From Cristatella mucedo (taxonomy: Eukaryota > Bryozoa > Phylactolaemata > Cristatellidae), in assembly GCA_009760855.2 (NCBI GenBank), contig WPIO01000030.1, forward strand, positions 3,124,001 to 3,184,000: 60,000 nt of DNA. Direction: 5' to 3'. Shown piece by piece: positions 11,576-21,899 of this stretch. Under the pieces are notes generated by a model. The model ran no database searches and was not told where the DNA came from. It saw only the letters and a program-made list of their open reading frames with translations. Position 1 is the first letter of the stretch; the number at the start of each line of letters is the position of its first letter. The translations under genes were made by a program, and so were the position numbers.

Positions 11576-12878
11576 AGTAGAGTTTTCCACCTATAAATTA
11601 TAAGACCAATGCAAAAACATAGTGTCTTTGCATTTCAATTCAAAATACTCTACCTGAACAACTCTGCACATTTAAAATGTGCCCCGGGGAACAATGTGGG
11701 ACTTTTTTCAGGCCAGCACTGCGGAAATAAAAAATATATACCTGGAGCTTCAAAGATGCAAGAACCAGATTACTAGCCTATGTAAATGCTGCAAATCCTC
11801 ATCGCATTTTAAACGCATTCCCCAATGTGTAAAATCTTTGAATAGTTCGTACCACCACGTTTGCGCCTTTGCCATTTATTTGAGCTTGCTGCATGAGACT
11901 TTAAATCTGCTTTAAAAAATTCCCATACTTATTCAGGCCCACTCCAACCAACAAATTGTCACAAAAGATTCAGACAAATACATCAGAAGCTGCATTTACA
12001 TATGCAAGAGCACGAAGTAAAATCTATAGCTAGATACATGGTTTTCGACAGCATGGTACAGCGAATACATGGTAAGCTGCTGCTGCCACAATAAACTGCC
12101 AATGACCAGCACACTGGCTACAGTAGGCCTGCCTACCACCCATTCTGAGTCATTTCTCATCAGATACTGATTCATTTGCCCTCCAGCTATCCTGCATTGC
12201 GATTGAGGCTTGTCATCACCTGATCGACGCCAGCTTGGAACATTTCTTCTCATCGTCGTATGACTGACTAGCACCACGGCCATAGGCATAACCAGAGAAT
12301 TTAGTTGTCAGCTGACTCCTCTTAGTTATCCGTATGAAACGATCAGGATTCTGGGGATTCTTGACAATAGCATGCACAATATTGTAGGTATAACCTCAAG
12401 CTTATAAACATATGCAAGCTAATACAACTGATCTGATCTGAAAGATACTTTAAAAATACTTACGTGCATGACCAAGGCTCAGTAGTTATAGGGTAGCACC
12501 AAAAATAATTTTGGGCGCCTGCCATAGAAAATAAAGTACTGCTGAAACTTTACGAAGGAGATCCAAACCAAAAAGTATTGAATGTGGGCATGACCATTTT
12601 TGGTTGCATTCACACCCAAGTTCTCGCGTGCCATTGGATGACTTGGCATATAGTGAGAGATAGTTTCGTTGTCGCAATGCCTCCCTTGGGCCAATGAAGA
12701 AGCACATGGGGAACAGAGCTGCTCTTATTTTTAAGGGATCAACTTTACCCACATGAATGACTTAAGGCAAATACAAAAGCGACTGCAGTTCGTCCAAAGT
12801 ACAGTTGTATAGCGCCGGGTGCTATTGAAGAGCAGAAGATCAAGTCTGGTTTTCGTAGGTCAGGGCTTAGTGGGCAGG
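11576..12878. other. Unassigned sequence
   Basis: Open frames on the minus strand at 11996-12289 and 12479-12752 (up to 97 codons) overlap in different frames and match no family I know. They may be debris of the Gypsy element that lies just to the right, but I cannot show it. Confidence 0.25.
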
Positions 12879-12879
12879 G

Positions 12880-13345
12880 AAGATGGCGTTAGCTAACGAA
12901 TCTCCTGTCATGAAATCGATCGAGTCAAAACGGCTTCGATGTGTCTGCCAAAAATTATGGCAGCGCATCAAGAACGCATTGGGTAGCATCTAAAGAGCCA
13001 GCCATTTCAGGAAACATTGCTTAGACTGTAACACCCATAGGACTTTCCATTTCATCGAAGAGTCTTTCAAAACAAACCACCCACTCCTTGGACTTGAAGA
13101 GTTTAGGCTGGCATGCCTTTGTCGGGAGTTCTCTCATGAATATGTTGGCATAACCTGATTTGGCGCGAATGCCGTCTGAACACCGTTGTGCTATCTTCTA
13201 CGTAAGTTTGACAGACTGGACATATTGCGATCAACGTTGAAATATTTCTGCTACACCCTAAGCGAAGCCTGGCAGCAACAAACCTCCCTCGGCCAGCCTG
13301 CAACGAACAGCCATGCCGTTGTAGTTGCCAGTCTTGCACGTGGTA
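12880..13345 (-). mobile_element. Ty3/Gypsy integrase remnant
   Basis: On the minus strand and across frameshifts, the order is GMAVRCRLAEGGLLLPGFA (the RARE..FWPG position), then LIAICPVCQTY (second half of the integrase H2C2 zinc finger). These are followed by a MRELPTK motif typical of the spacer to the core, and near 12900 a D-F-M-T-G-D stretch at the expected core position. The reading frame is broken at least twice, so this is a fossil. The CPVCQTY motif is the strongest evidence; the core assignment is weak. Confidence 0.45.
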
Positions 13346-13914
13346 TTTACTTTCCCACGCAAGTTTCTGTAAATCCTCGTGGCTCTCCTAGCACTCTAAA
13401 AACTGCCCGATCCGACCAGTGGACGAGTAGCTGCTTTTCCTGTATCCCTAGCACACTAGACGCCCGCCGGATACTTGCAGGAAACTGGAGCAAGCAATGG
13501 ACTTACCCGCTGCTAGTATCCAAAGCCGTCTTAGGTCCATTACGATATGCCAAAGCCGAAGGCTGAAGCCAGTACTGCGTTTGAAGAGATCTGATCATAT
13601 GCCCTCCCACAGCCTGTCATCTCACAGCCCAGCCAGCCATCACTCGTCACTTGGCTCCGCCCCACCCCTTTTGTAGCACCAAATATGCTGGTAGCTGGTA
13701 GCAGGCCTCTTTCGAGACCGGGCACATCATACTGGAATTGATGGCTGCTTCTCAGTGCGAGCCATAGGCACATGGCATGCAAACACAGTTGACTTAATTT
13801 AGATATCAGGCTTCAACAAAGGGTCAGTTAGGTAAGGTTACAGGCCCCTTTCCTGAAGCCTGATATTTACATTAGCCGACAATGTTTGCACGCCAGATGA
13901 CCTTTCGTGAATAA
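13346..13914. other. Unassigned sequence
   Basis: A 126-codon plus-strand frame (13186-13566) covers part of this and runs antisense to the integrase remnant. It has no family resemblance and is probably chance. Confidence 0.3.
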
Positions 13915-14077
13915 GGTTCTCAGGTTACCTACGACATGCACACTTGCCTCAGTGGGTTTAATTAGGGCACCCGCAGCAACCTGTAGCTCGGATCTAGCCA
14001 AGTAGAACCAGGGAAAGGGACCCATCAATTAAATGGGAGCTGAGCTAGGGCACCATATGACTTGAAGATGTAATGTA
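13915..14077. repeat. Element X, left part
   Basis: This segment matches 25395-25540 at low but clear identity (shared blocks GCCTCAGTGGGTTTAATTAG / GCCTTAGTGGATTTAGCAAG and ATCTAGCCAAGTAGAA). At 25.4 kb the left and right parts of X are contiguous, whereas here LINE-B separates them. X has no coding capacity that I can see. Confidence 0.6.
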
Positions 14078-15085
14078 TCTCCGTCAGTAACTCCACAAAG
14101 TCATACGGACCATGTGGGTGTTACGCAGGAGAGTTTTGTATAGCCCACTCACAGCCTAAGAGGCTTTCGGTACGCATTCGGTAGCCAACAGACTTTGTCT
14201 CACGCAACAAAGAGAAAGTGGGAAGCATAGCAGAGTTATGAGAGCAGTTGAGATAGTGAGTAGCATAGAAGTAGCAGTTCAGGACCGCTGAAAAAGATGT
14301 GCCATAGTCGGCAGTTGGAGAGTAGATGTCGTTGCGTAAGTATTGTGGAGGCGAGTTCCACAGTCTAGGGCCTGCAGAGCTAAAGCTTCTGTCGCCAACT
14401 GTCTTTAAAAGGAGGAATGGGACAGCTAATTTATTGTCCACACAGGACTTGAGGGTGCGAACAGGCTGAAACTGATGCAGCAGTTCAGCTAGGTATGAAT
14501 GAGCCAAGCCGTGGCGGGCCTTGTGGGTCAGCGTAAGAACTTTGCTCTGTATCCTTTGCTCAACCGGCAACCATCCTAGCTCTTCCAGCAAAGGTGACAC
14601 GTGCTCAAACCGCTGGGACTTGAAGACCAGCCTTGCAGCCATATTCATAGTCCGCTGTAGTGGCATAATAGCTTTCTTTGGTAGCCCAGCCAAAAGGGAA
14701 TTTCAATAATCAAGCCGAGACAGAACTAAAGAGCTAGTTAAATTTTTTACAAGCCACTGTGGGAGACAGCTTCTAATCTTGGATAGGGATCGGATGTGAT
14801 GGCTAGCTGTAGAGGCAGTCTTCTGAATGAAGCTTTTGAAATTGAGGCAGCTGTCGAACACGACACCTAGATTACGAGCACGTGGTGAAGGTCGCACAAT
14901 AGCATCACCTATTAGAACAGCAAAGCCTTTTAATCCAGCCACACGCTTAGGGTGTCCTATGAGAAGCAGTTCGGTTTTATCGTCATTTAATTTCAGGAAG
15001 TTTTCCGACATCCAGGATCAAATATCGGCAAGGCAAGCATTCAGTTTCTCAGTTGCTGCAGCAGATTCCGACGGTCTACCCAGGT
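14078..15085 (-). mobile_element. LINE-B (CR1/L2-like), 5'-truncated
   Basis: The minus-strand translation gives NFLKLNDDKTELLLIGHPKR (after the reverse transcriptase YxDD block), NLGVVFDSCLNFKSFI, LVFKSQRFEHVSPLL and LGWLPVEQRI. It then gives VGDRSFSSAGPRLWNSPP. The gene order is that of CR1/L2-group ORF2 C-termini, but the sequence is clearly distinct from LINE-A (GWLPVEQRIQSKVLTL versus [16 protein letters not shown]). The 3' end is at 14078 with a GAGATACA-type terminus rather than the LINE-A hairpin. Two frameshifts and a frame change near 14700 make it inactive. Confidence 0.85.
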
Positions 15086-15330
15086 TAGAATGGAGCTTTG
15101 GGCAGTCGACGCGGTCAGGTTTTGGACCAACTAAAACGCTGCATTAACCGAAGGGCTACGCTGGTAGCTTGGCAAAAGAATGCCGTCGGAAATCTAAAAC
15201 GCTACGTTAACTACTAAGGCGCTAGGCAGGTAAGCAGGCATAGGAATGCCATTGGCCGAGAGTTTTGAGTGACTTGACAAAATAAAAAACCTCAGAATGG
15301 ACAACCGCGAATTGAATCCCAAAGAATAAC
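15086..15330. repeat. Element X, right part
   Basis: This matches 25555-25740 (AGAATGGAGCTTTGGGCA / AGAATGAGCTTTGGGCAAA, GCCGAGAGTTTTGAGTGA / GCCGAGAGTTTAGAGCGA). Together with 13915-14077 it makes one element interrupted by LINE-B. Confidence 0.6.
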
Positions 15331-15336
15331 AATAAT

Positions 15337-16590
15337 ATGATTATTATTACATTTAGATAGCACCATCAGAGAAATCAATCTCTCTCTAGGCACTTTGCAT
15401 ATGCTGCAAAGGAAGCATGGTCGAATGGTTTATGATAGCACACTCAATAAGAGTTAGCACAACGTGGTTAAAGGTGTCATTCGGTGCAGGGTCAGCATGC
15501 AAGACGGTTACTGGCAGCATGTTCAGTGTCAGCACGCATACGAACACAAAAGAAGAATCCCGTTGGCCCACTAAATGTTGCGATTAATAGATGTGTTTAG
15601 TTTCTTTTTTGTTGCTGTCAAGTCGGTGGATGTTTCGACGTCAGTCGGAAGTGAGTTCCAGGCTTTGGAAGCATGCAAACTAAAGTCGCGTCTCTAAAGA
15701 ATTAGATTCTAAAAAGCTATTAGCAAGACGAGATCTCATAGGCCAGTTGTGGCCAAAGGATGAATCAACCTAAAGTGAATGACTGAGCCTTTGAGTCGAT
15801 GAACTGCTTGACTGGGAGCCAGTACATGTCGGCGATAAGAGGTGTGATTTGGCAATCTTGACACTTACGAGAGACACGCCTAGCTGTTTAGTTTTTCACC
15901 ATCTGTAAACACCCGATTGCACAGACCGGTAGACCAGCTAGGAATGAGTTACATAAGTCGAGACGGGATATCACAAATGCATGGACCAATTTAGATATAG
16001 TATTCCTTTCTAAGCCAATCCAAACTTTCGCAAGGTTATGCAGCTGAATCTAGGCATACTTGAACGTGGAGCTGATGTGGTCGTCTAATGAAAGGCCACT
16101 TTGGAACAGGAGACCTAGATTGTGTGCTGGTTCTTCATGCGACATGCTGGCAGAACCAATTTTGAGCATGAACCATTTCACTTTCTGAATTACATTTGGT
16201 TTACCCATAACTAGTAAGTTGGTTTTATCATCATTCAATTTAAGAACGTTTGCTGCCATTCATGGATGGATTTCATCAATACACACAGCAAAGAAGATTG
16301 AGGCAAATTGAGCTGCTGGAGGGCTGGTAGGGATCAAATCAAAGGTATAACAGACTGTCATCTGCATAGAAGTGAGGGCATAGATTAATCTATTAATCTT
16401 TTTCCTTTCACATCAAGACTCTGCAGTTTCCCACTGAGATAGGACCTGAACCGATGCAGTGCAGTACCAGGGATCCCCAGGAGAGATGAGAGGCGCTCGA
16501 AAAGGTCTATGCGATCGATAATGTCAAAATTGCCGAAAAATCAAGCAAGACACGTAGAGAGAAACTATCTAAGTTAGCATTCCAAAGATG
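15337..16590 (-). mobile_element. LINE-A copy, reverse strand
   Basis: The 3' hairpin and AT-rich tail are at 15337-15400. Above them come the 3' UTR, a degenerate C-terminal block, the VLKLNDDKTNLLVMGKPN block (16050-16259) and reverse transcriptase remnants up to about 16590. Internal deletions and stops are frequent. Confidence 0.8.
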
Positions 16591-16654
16591 ATTGTTATAC
16601 ACCCCAAGCAACGCTGAATGTGTGGAGTGATCAGCTCAAAAAACAGACTGGAGC

Positions 16655-16722
16655 TTCATAGCTAAACGCCTAGAGACAGATTGAGTTCTCTGAGGATCAA
16701 GTGCATTATTATTATTATTAGG
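16655..16722 (+). mobile_element. LINE-A 3' tail fragment
   Basis: This is the terminal hairpin (CGCCTAGAGACAGATTGAG, TTCTCTGAGG) followed by ATCAAGTGC and (ATT)n. It is in opposite orientation to the adjacent copy at 15337-16590. Confidence 0.75.
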
Positions 16723-17360
16723 TTGGGAGATTTGAAGTTTCACTATATGAGTTCAGCTGCTCTGCCATGACTCATTCCAGTGTCTTAGATAGGAACGGTA
16801 GAGAGAAACTAGGCACAGGTTGCTCAGGTTCTCTTAGTCTGGTGTGACTTTCTTGAGTAGAGGACTGTGTACAGCCTTATTACAAGGTGCTGTGCTATCA
16901 CCTTAGGTGAATGACATAGGTATGGTGTTATTTATTCCAGTTAGTTAGACTTGCGATGCTAGATACCTTGGACTCGTTTTATGGCTAGACAGCAGCACTT
17001 TGAAACTTGCTGCCAGAAATCACCATTATGCCTTATGCGTATCAAAGGCAAATCTGAAATCATGCTGTTCCACTATGTCTTTTTCTATCACTTTTTCGTG
17101 CACCGTAGCTTAAAATCCGTGAAGATGTCCATATCGAGATGACCGCAAGCATTTGCCATGGGGTCAACCACTATAAGGAATCAGCAGCTTTGGTTAATCA
17201 ACATGGAACGCCGCTATCATGTTTAAAAAAAATTCTTATAAGACCTAATTGTCGCGACCCATTACCTCCATGGCAATCATTAGCATCACCTGTTGCCATG
17301 CTGCACACTAGCACCAACTTCATCGTCATCATGAGTGAAACTCACTTCTTAGCTGTCACC
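16723..17360. other. Unassigned sequence
   Basis: No family was recognised. A 77-codon plus-strand frame ends at 17372, on the far side of the Gypsy integrase end, and is probably not coding. Confidence 0.3.
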
Positions 17361-17372
17361 TCAAATGTTTAA

Positions 17373-17700
17373 ATCCCTGCCTTGCGCACCACTGATCCAT
17401 GTGAAATGACCATGCTCATGATATTTCCATAAGCGATCAGAAGGCACAATTTTATATTTCACTTGCGGTGAAAAGCGAATGCGAAAAGTTGCATCTGAAA
17501 GACACTGAATACGGACCTTACCAAGGGCCCAACAGCTTGCTTGAGAGTAAGTTCTTTTCACGATGTTCATAAAGCCCAACCTTATCACCATGCTGCCGTG
17601 CAGTATCACGTGTTTTTAGATCAGCTAGTGCTTCATGTCATCTATAGAGACAGCTACATTTGTCCCAACCTGATCCACCATCAAACGGGGTACCAACTCC
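17373..17700 (-). mobile_element. Ty3/Gypsy integrase C-terminal (GPY/F-type) remnant
   Basis: The minus-strand frame reads LLGPW-like residues, then CLSDATFRIRFSP, KYKIVPSDRLWKY. This is the GPY/F module found at the end of many Ty3/Gypsy integrases (W/GP-V...LSD..YRI...V...DRL..Y). Upstream on the same strand (17640-17700) a short region could be the preceding integrase helix. No LTR was found beside it, so it is an isolated fragment. Confidence 0.6.
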
Positions 17701-17754
17701 GGTAGCCCCACACCCTCTATAAAGTGGCAAGGCCCGTCCGACACTTGGTCGGTT

Positions 17755-17785
17755 TAACACAGCTGTTAAATCAGCTAGTATTTGT
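17755..17785 (+). mobile_element. SINE-A 3' end fragment
   Basis: AGCTGTTAAATCAGCTAGTA is identical to the end of the SINE-A copy at 35866-36045. The head is missing. Confidence 0.45.
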
Positions 17786-18363
17786 GTCATTCGATGAATG
17801 GAATTCAAGCAGGTGGCACATTCGACTCTGGCTTGAGTCGCGCAGCGATGCTGCCTTCGGAGCCCTACAGGTTGGTCGCCAGGGCTCTTTGAAGAGTACT
17901 CACGACTTGGCCCAGGGAATACAGCAGCCTAGGCTTCTTCCCTACTACTATGCCGGTGAACCGTCATGCTATGGTCTTCTTGTTCCTTGGGGCCTTCACC
18001 CCGATATATGCGATGCTGTGTATGCCAATGATGTTGCTGAATAGGGAACCCCTCGCAGCATTTTCTCAATAAAAGCGAAGCAGATTCTCTCTTCTCTTGT
18101 CGCGTGACTCTTTCCGCCACGAAGAACAGAGACCGGGGTCGCCCCTAACCATCCGGGAGAGATAGGTTCCCCGTTTCGAGGCATATCAAGAGTAAGGTTC
18201 CACGAGCGCAAGCTTGAAAAAGCATACAAAAGACCAGGACTGACAGTCCGTCGACAGGCCTACTGTACAGGCCTACTGTCCACGGACTACTGAAGGTCGT
18301 AGCAATCGATCCTAGCAAAGGCCAAGTCTAGCTTCTATAAAAGAAAAGGTCGTTAAATCACAG

Positions 18364-18558
18364 ATGCACAATCCAAAAATGCGGATGTCGACGATCAACC
18401 ATCACCTCAGCCGCTCCCAGATTAGCTCCTTACCTGATGATCCTTTTGATGATCTAGCCGATCCTTTAGAATTGGTCCTATATCCGAGGGAGCTGCTGAT
18501 TGATGCTCTGCCTGGCGATTCGGCCTTTATAAGGTCCGACACCAGCGGGAGCTGCTGA
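18364..18558 (+). other. Short open frame over a hairpin arm
   Basis: A 64-codon ATG frame includes SLPDDPFDDLADPLELVL, and ends inside the left arm of the inverted repeat at 18516-18722. I do not recognise it. Its sense is partly explained by the duplicated GGGAGCTGCTGATTGATG at 18488 and 18547. Confidence 0.2.
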
Positions 18559-18722
18559 TTGATGTTGGCTGGCCTGTCAACCTCCCCCACCACTCTGCCC
18601 AGCTTAAATGGCGAATGGATTGCAGACGATTCTTTTTTAACAGAGTGGTGGCGGAGGTTGACAGGCCAGCCAACATCAATCAGCAGCTCCCGCTGGTGTC
18701 GGACCTTATAAAGGCCGAATCG
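18516..18722. repeat. 82-bp inverted repeat, 43-nt loop
   Basis: The arms 18516-18597 and 18641-18722 are reverse complements with one mismatch in 82 positions, separated by 43 nt. The arms are not part of LINE-A, LINE-B or either SINE. It lies about 150 bp upstream of the longest LINE-A copy. It could be a fold-back element, a replication-slippage inverted duplication or an assembly artefact. Confidence 0.95.
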
Positions 18723-18872
18723 CGACCAGTGGTCTCAGAGCTTCCTGGCTTGCTCTTAAGCTCTTGCTCTCTAACCGAACTGGCGCTCCTCTCTGGCTCA
18801 CTGCTCCAGGATAGAGGAGTTCTAGCCCGCCGCCGAAGAACTGTTGTTTGAGCTAAAATTCAGCCAATGCCA

Positions 18873-20446
18873 GCAAGGCGCTACACTATCAAAGACACTG
18901 GAACGCGTCGTGGCGGAACGGCTGAACTCATATTGAATCTTCACACCTCGATAATAGGTTCCAGTCTGGCTTTAGAGCTTATCATTCCACGGAGTCAGCA
19001 TTGCTTAGGGTGTACAATGAGCTAATTAGGAATGCAGACGTAGGTAAAGTGTCTCTGCTTGTTTTTCTCGATCTTTCGGCAGCTTTTGATACTATCGATC
19101 GCAAAGTTTTTTAGGGTGCCTTTCATCTCGCCTAGGCATCACTGGCACTGCTCTGCAATTATTCAGATCCTATTTCAGTGGGAAGCTCCAAAGTATTGAC
19201 GTGAATAAACTAAGATCATCCCAAGGTACCTCTGAAATATGGGGTACCTCAGGGCTCCGTGCTAGGTCCGATTCTTTCACTGCTTATACTCTCCCTCTTG
19301 CTGATGTGAATGCCAGCACAATCTTGGCTTTCACTACTACGTAGATGACACTCAGTTGTACCTTTGCTTTAATCCCTCCCAGCCTTCGAGCACCTCGAAT
19401 TCTCACAACTCACTTGCTGCATGTATTGATGACATCTGCCTATGGATGTCGGCAAATTTCTAAAACTAAAAGATGATAAAACTAACTTACTATTTATGGG
19501 CAAACCCAGTGTAATTCAGAAATCGGAAAGGCTGATACTCAAAAATGCCTCTGCCAGTAAATCTCCTGTTCAATCAGTTCAAAATCTAGGTGTAATGTTC
19601 CAAAGTGACCTCTCGCTAGACGACCTCATCAGCTACACAGTCAGGTTTGCCTACTTTCAGCTACATAGCATTGCTAAAATGTGGGCTTGTTTAGATAAGG
19701 ATACCACGTCTTAATGGGTACATGCATTAGTGACATCCCGTCTTGACTTCTGTAACTCACCGCTTGCTAGCCTACCGGCATGTGCAAGCAGGTGATTAAA
19801 GCTGGTGTAAAACTCAGCAGCTAGGCTTGTCTGTAGTGAGCGTCGCAGTTGCCACATCACAACACTTCTCGCCGACCTGCACTGGCTACCAGTAGAGCAA
19901 CGCATTGACTTCAAGGTTTTGTCGCTCACTTTTAGATCACTTCATTCTTTGGCTCCAGCCTATCTCTCAGATCAACTCCCGTACCAGGCCAAGCATCGTA
20001 CCACCGGCTTTTCGTAATCCAACAAATTACCAATACCTCGTACAAACCTGAAATCCTTCGGAGACCGTGCATTTAGTTCGTATGCTCCCAAAGCCTGGAA
20101 CTTCCTCCTGACTTGTGTCCTAACATCTCCTGACTTGACCACATTTGAAAAGAATATCAAAACACACCTATTTAGGACAGCATTTAGTGGGTCCATGTGA
20201 TAAAACTGAACCGTATTCTTCCTCCGCATGCTTATGAGTGCTGACACTGTGCATGCTGCCACCAACCACATTTGTTTGCTGACCCTGTGCGTGTCACCCC
20301 TAACCATGTTATTCATGTTGTTTATTAAGCATGATATTAGTTACCATTCAATTGTGTTTCCCTTTGCAACAATTGTAAAGTGCCTAGAAAGAGATTGAGT
20401 TCCCAGAGGGCGCTTTATCAAGTGCATTATTATTGTTATTATTATT
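18873..20446 (+). mobile_element. LINE-A, longest copy (reverse transcriptase to 3' tail)
   Basis: This copy gives the family its clearest description. It begins inside reverse transcriptase at LERVVAERLNSY. FQSGFRAYHSTESALLRV follows, then motif A VFLDLSAAFDTIDR (about 19060-19100) and the catalytic FHYYVDDTQLYL (YVDD at 19338-19349). After these come FLKLKDDKTNLLFMGKPS and the C-terminal [16 protein letters not shown] block. The 3' UTR of about 300 bp ends in a hairpin (GCGCC/GGCGC-type stem) and ATCAAGTGCATTATT repeats. This order places it in the CR1/L2 group of the Jockey superfamily. At least four frameshifts or stops show it cannot make an active enzyme. The endonuclease and ORF1 are absent because of 5' truncation. 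Confidence 0.9.
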
Positions 20447-20633
20447 ATTATCAAGGTCGACGCCTTGGCTGGAATGTCCCACATGTGCATGTGGCCTTCT
20501 TGCCAAGAGAAAGAGGGCTTTTCAAATCCACCCTTAGACAGTGGCTTTCACCGAGCTCGGAGCAGATGAAACCTTTCAACTTGTTCTTTTTAGTGCAGCT
20601 CAACCTATCTCACTCTGATCTACCTGATGCCCA

Positions 20634-20703
20634 AAAGAGAGCTATCACACACTCATGTTTTACACTTTAGGATGTATTCGGGTTCAGAAATCTAGACTTG
20701 GAT

Positions 20704-20758
<55 letters not shown>

Positions 20759-20767
20759 GTATGTATG

Positions 20768-20822
<55 letters not shown>

Positions 20823-20907
20823 ATTTATATATAGCTAATCCAAGTCTAGATTTCTGAACCCGAATACATCCTAAAGTGTAAAACATGAGTGTGTGATAGC
20901 TCTCTTT
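20634..20907. repeat. 81-bp inverted repeat around an AT-rich core
   Basis: The arms 20634-20714 and 20827-20907 are reverse complements with a single mismatch. The 112-bp core is (TA)n with GTATGTA interruptions. It lies between the LINE-A copies at 18873-20446 and 20980-21713 and belongs to neither. Either an AT-core palindrome (cruciform-forming) or an inverted duplication made at the AT run explains it. Confidence 0.95.
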
Positions 20908-20917
20908 GTGTTTTTTG

Positions 20918-20978
<61 letters not shown>
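20918..20978. repeat. (CT)n-(AT)n compound microsatellite
   Basis: About 22 bp of CT followed by about 37 bp of AT, placed directly before the 5' end of the next LINE-A copy. Confidence 0.95.
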
Positions 20979-20979
<1 letters not shown>

Positions 20980-20981
<2 letters not shown>

Positions 20982-21713
20982 GCACATCTAAGTTGGTACA
21001 TGCATTCGTGACATCCCGTCTCGACTTCTGCAACTCACTGCTTACTGGCCTACCAGTACGTGCGATCAGGCGATTGCAGCTGGTGCAAAACTCAGCAGCT
21101 AGGCTTGTCTGTCGTGAGCGTCGCAGTTGCCATATTACTCCACTTTTCGCCGACCTGCACTGGCTACCAGTCAAGCAACAGATTGACTTCAAGGTTTTGT
21201 CACTCACTTTTAGATCACTTCATTCTTTGGCTCCAGCCTATCTCTCAGATATACTCCCCAATCAGGCCAAGCATCGTACCAACCACTTTTCGGAATCAAA
21301 CAGTCTACAAATACCCCGTACAAACCTCAAATCCTTTGGAGACCGTGCATTTAGTTCATATGCTCCCAAAGCCTGGTGCTTCCTCCCGACCTGCGTCAGA
21401 CTATCCCCTGACCAGACCACAGTAAAAAATAATTTAAAAACAGCTATTTAGGACAGCATTTAGTGGGTCCCTGTGATTCGTCCTTCACGTGCCTATGCGT
21501 GCTGACACTGTGCATGCTGCCACTAACCACATTTGAATGCTGACCTTGTGCATGTCACCCCTAGCCATGTTATTCATTTTGTTTGTTTATCAAGCATGAT
21601 TTTACTAACCATTCAATTGCATTTCCCTTCGCAGAAAATGTAAAGCGCCTAGAGAGAGATTACGTTCTCTGAGGGCGCTTTATCAAGTGCATTATTATTA
21701 TTATTATTATTAT
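20980..21713 (+). mobile_element. LINE-A copy with intact C-terminal frame
   Basis: From [20 protein letters not shown] to the end of ORF2 (...NNLKTAI, stop near 21450) there is no frameshift, so this is one of the youngest copies here. The 3' UTR, terminal hairpin and (ATT)n tail follow. It is 5'-truncated directly at the compound microsatellite. Confidence 0.9.
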
Positions 21714-21721
21714 TCTTGTTA

Positions 21722-21762
21722 CTACATGTGTGTGTATGTGTGTGTGTACGTGTGTGTTATCT
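21722..21762. repeat. (TG)n microsatellite, imperfect
   Basis: A short TGTG run with A and C interruptions, just after the LINE-A tail. Confidence 0.8.
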
Positions 21763-21784
21763 TATTTAACTGCTTCATTTTCAT

Positions 21785-21897
21785 ATCGGCAAAAGATTCT
21801 TAACGGCTCTCACCACTGCTTGTAGTTAGAAATTACGGATCTCTCATTTAATGATTCTAACCAGCGACCTTGGTCATGAAGAGCTTACACCTTACCT
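21785..21897 (-). mobile_element. SINE-A, degenerate
   Basis: It matches the reverse complement of SINE-A (AAGATTCTTAACGGCTCTCACC versus AGAGCCTTTACGGCTATCACC). It continues through the box B region (GATTCTAACCAGCGACCTTGG) to a weak head. It abuts the start of the Gypsy remnant. Confidence 0.55.
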
Positions 21898-21899
21898 TA

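Noticed and set aside
13186-13566. 126-codon plus-strand frame
   Set aside because: It runs antisense to the Gypsy integrase remnant and has no family resemblance or splice support.
20707-21207. 166-codon and similar open frames made of YIYIYI, plus HTHTHT, RERERE and LSLSLS frames at 31.5, 37.2, 43.0 and 45.3 kb
   Set aside because: They are translations of AT, CA, GA and CT microsatellites.
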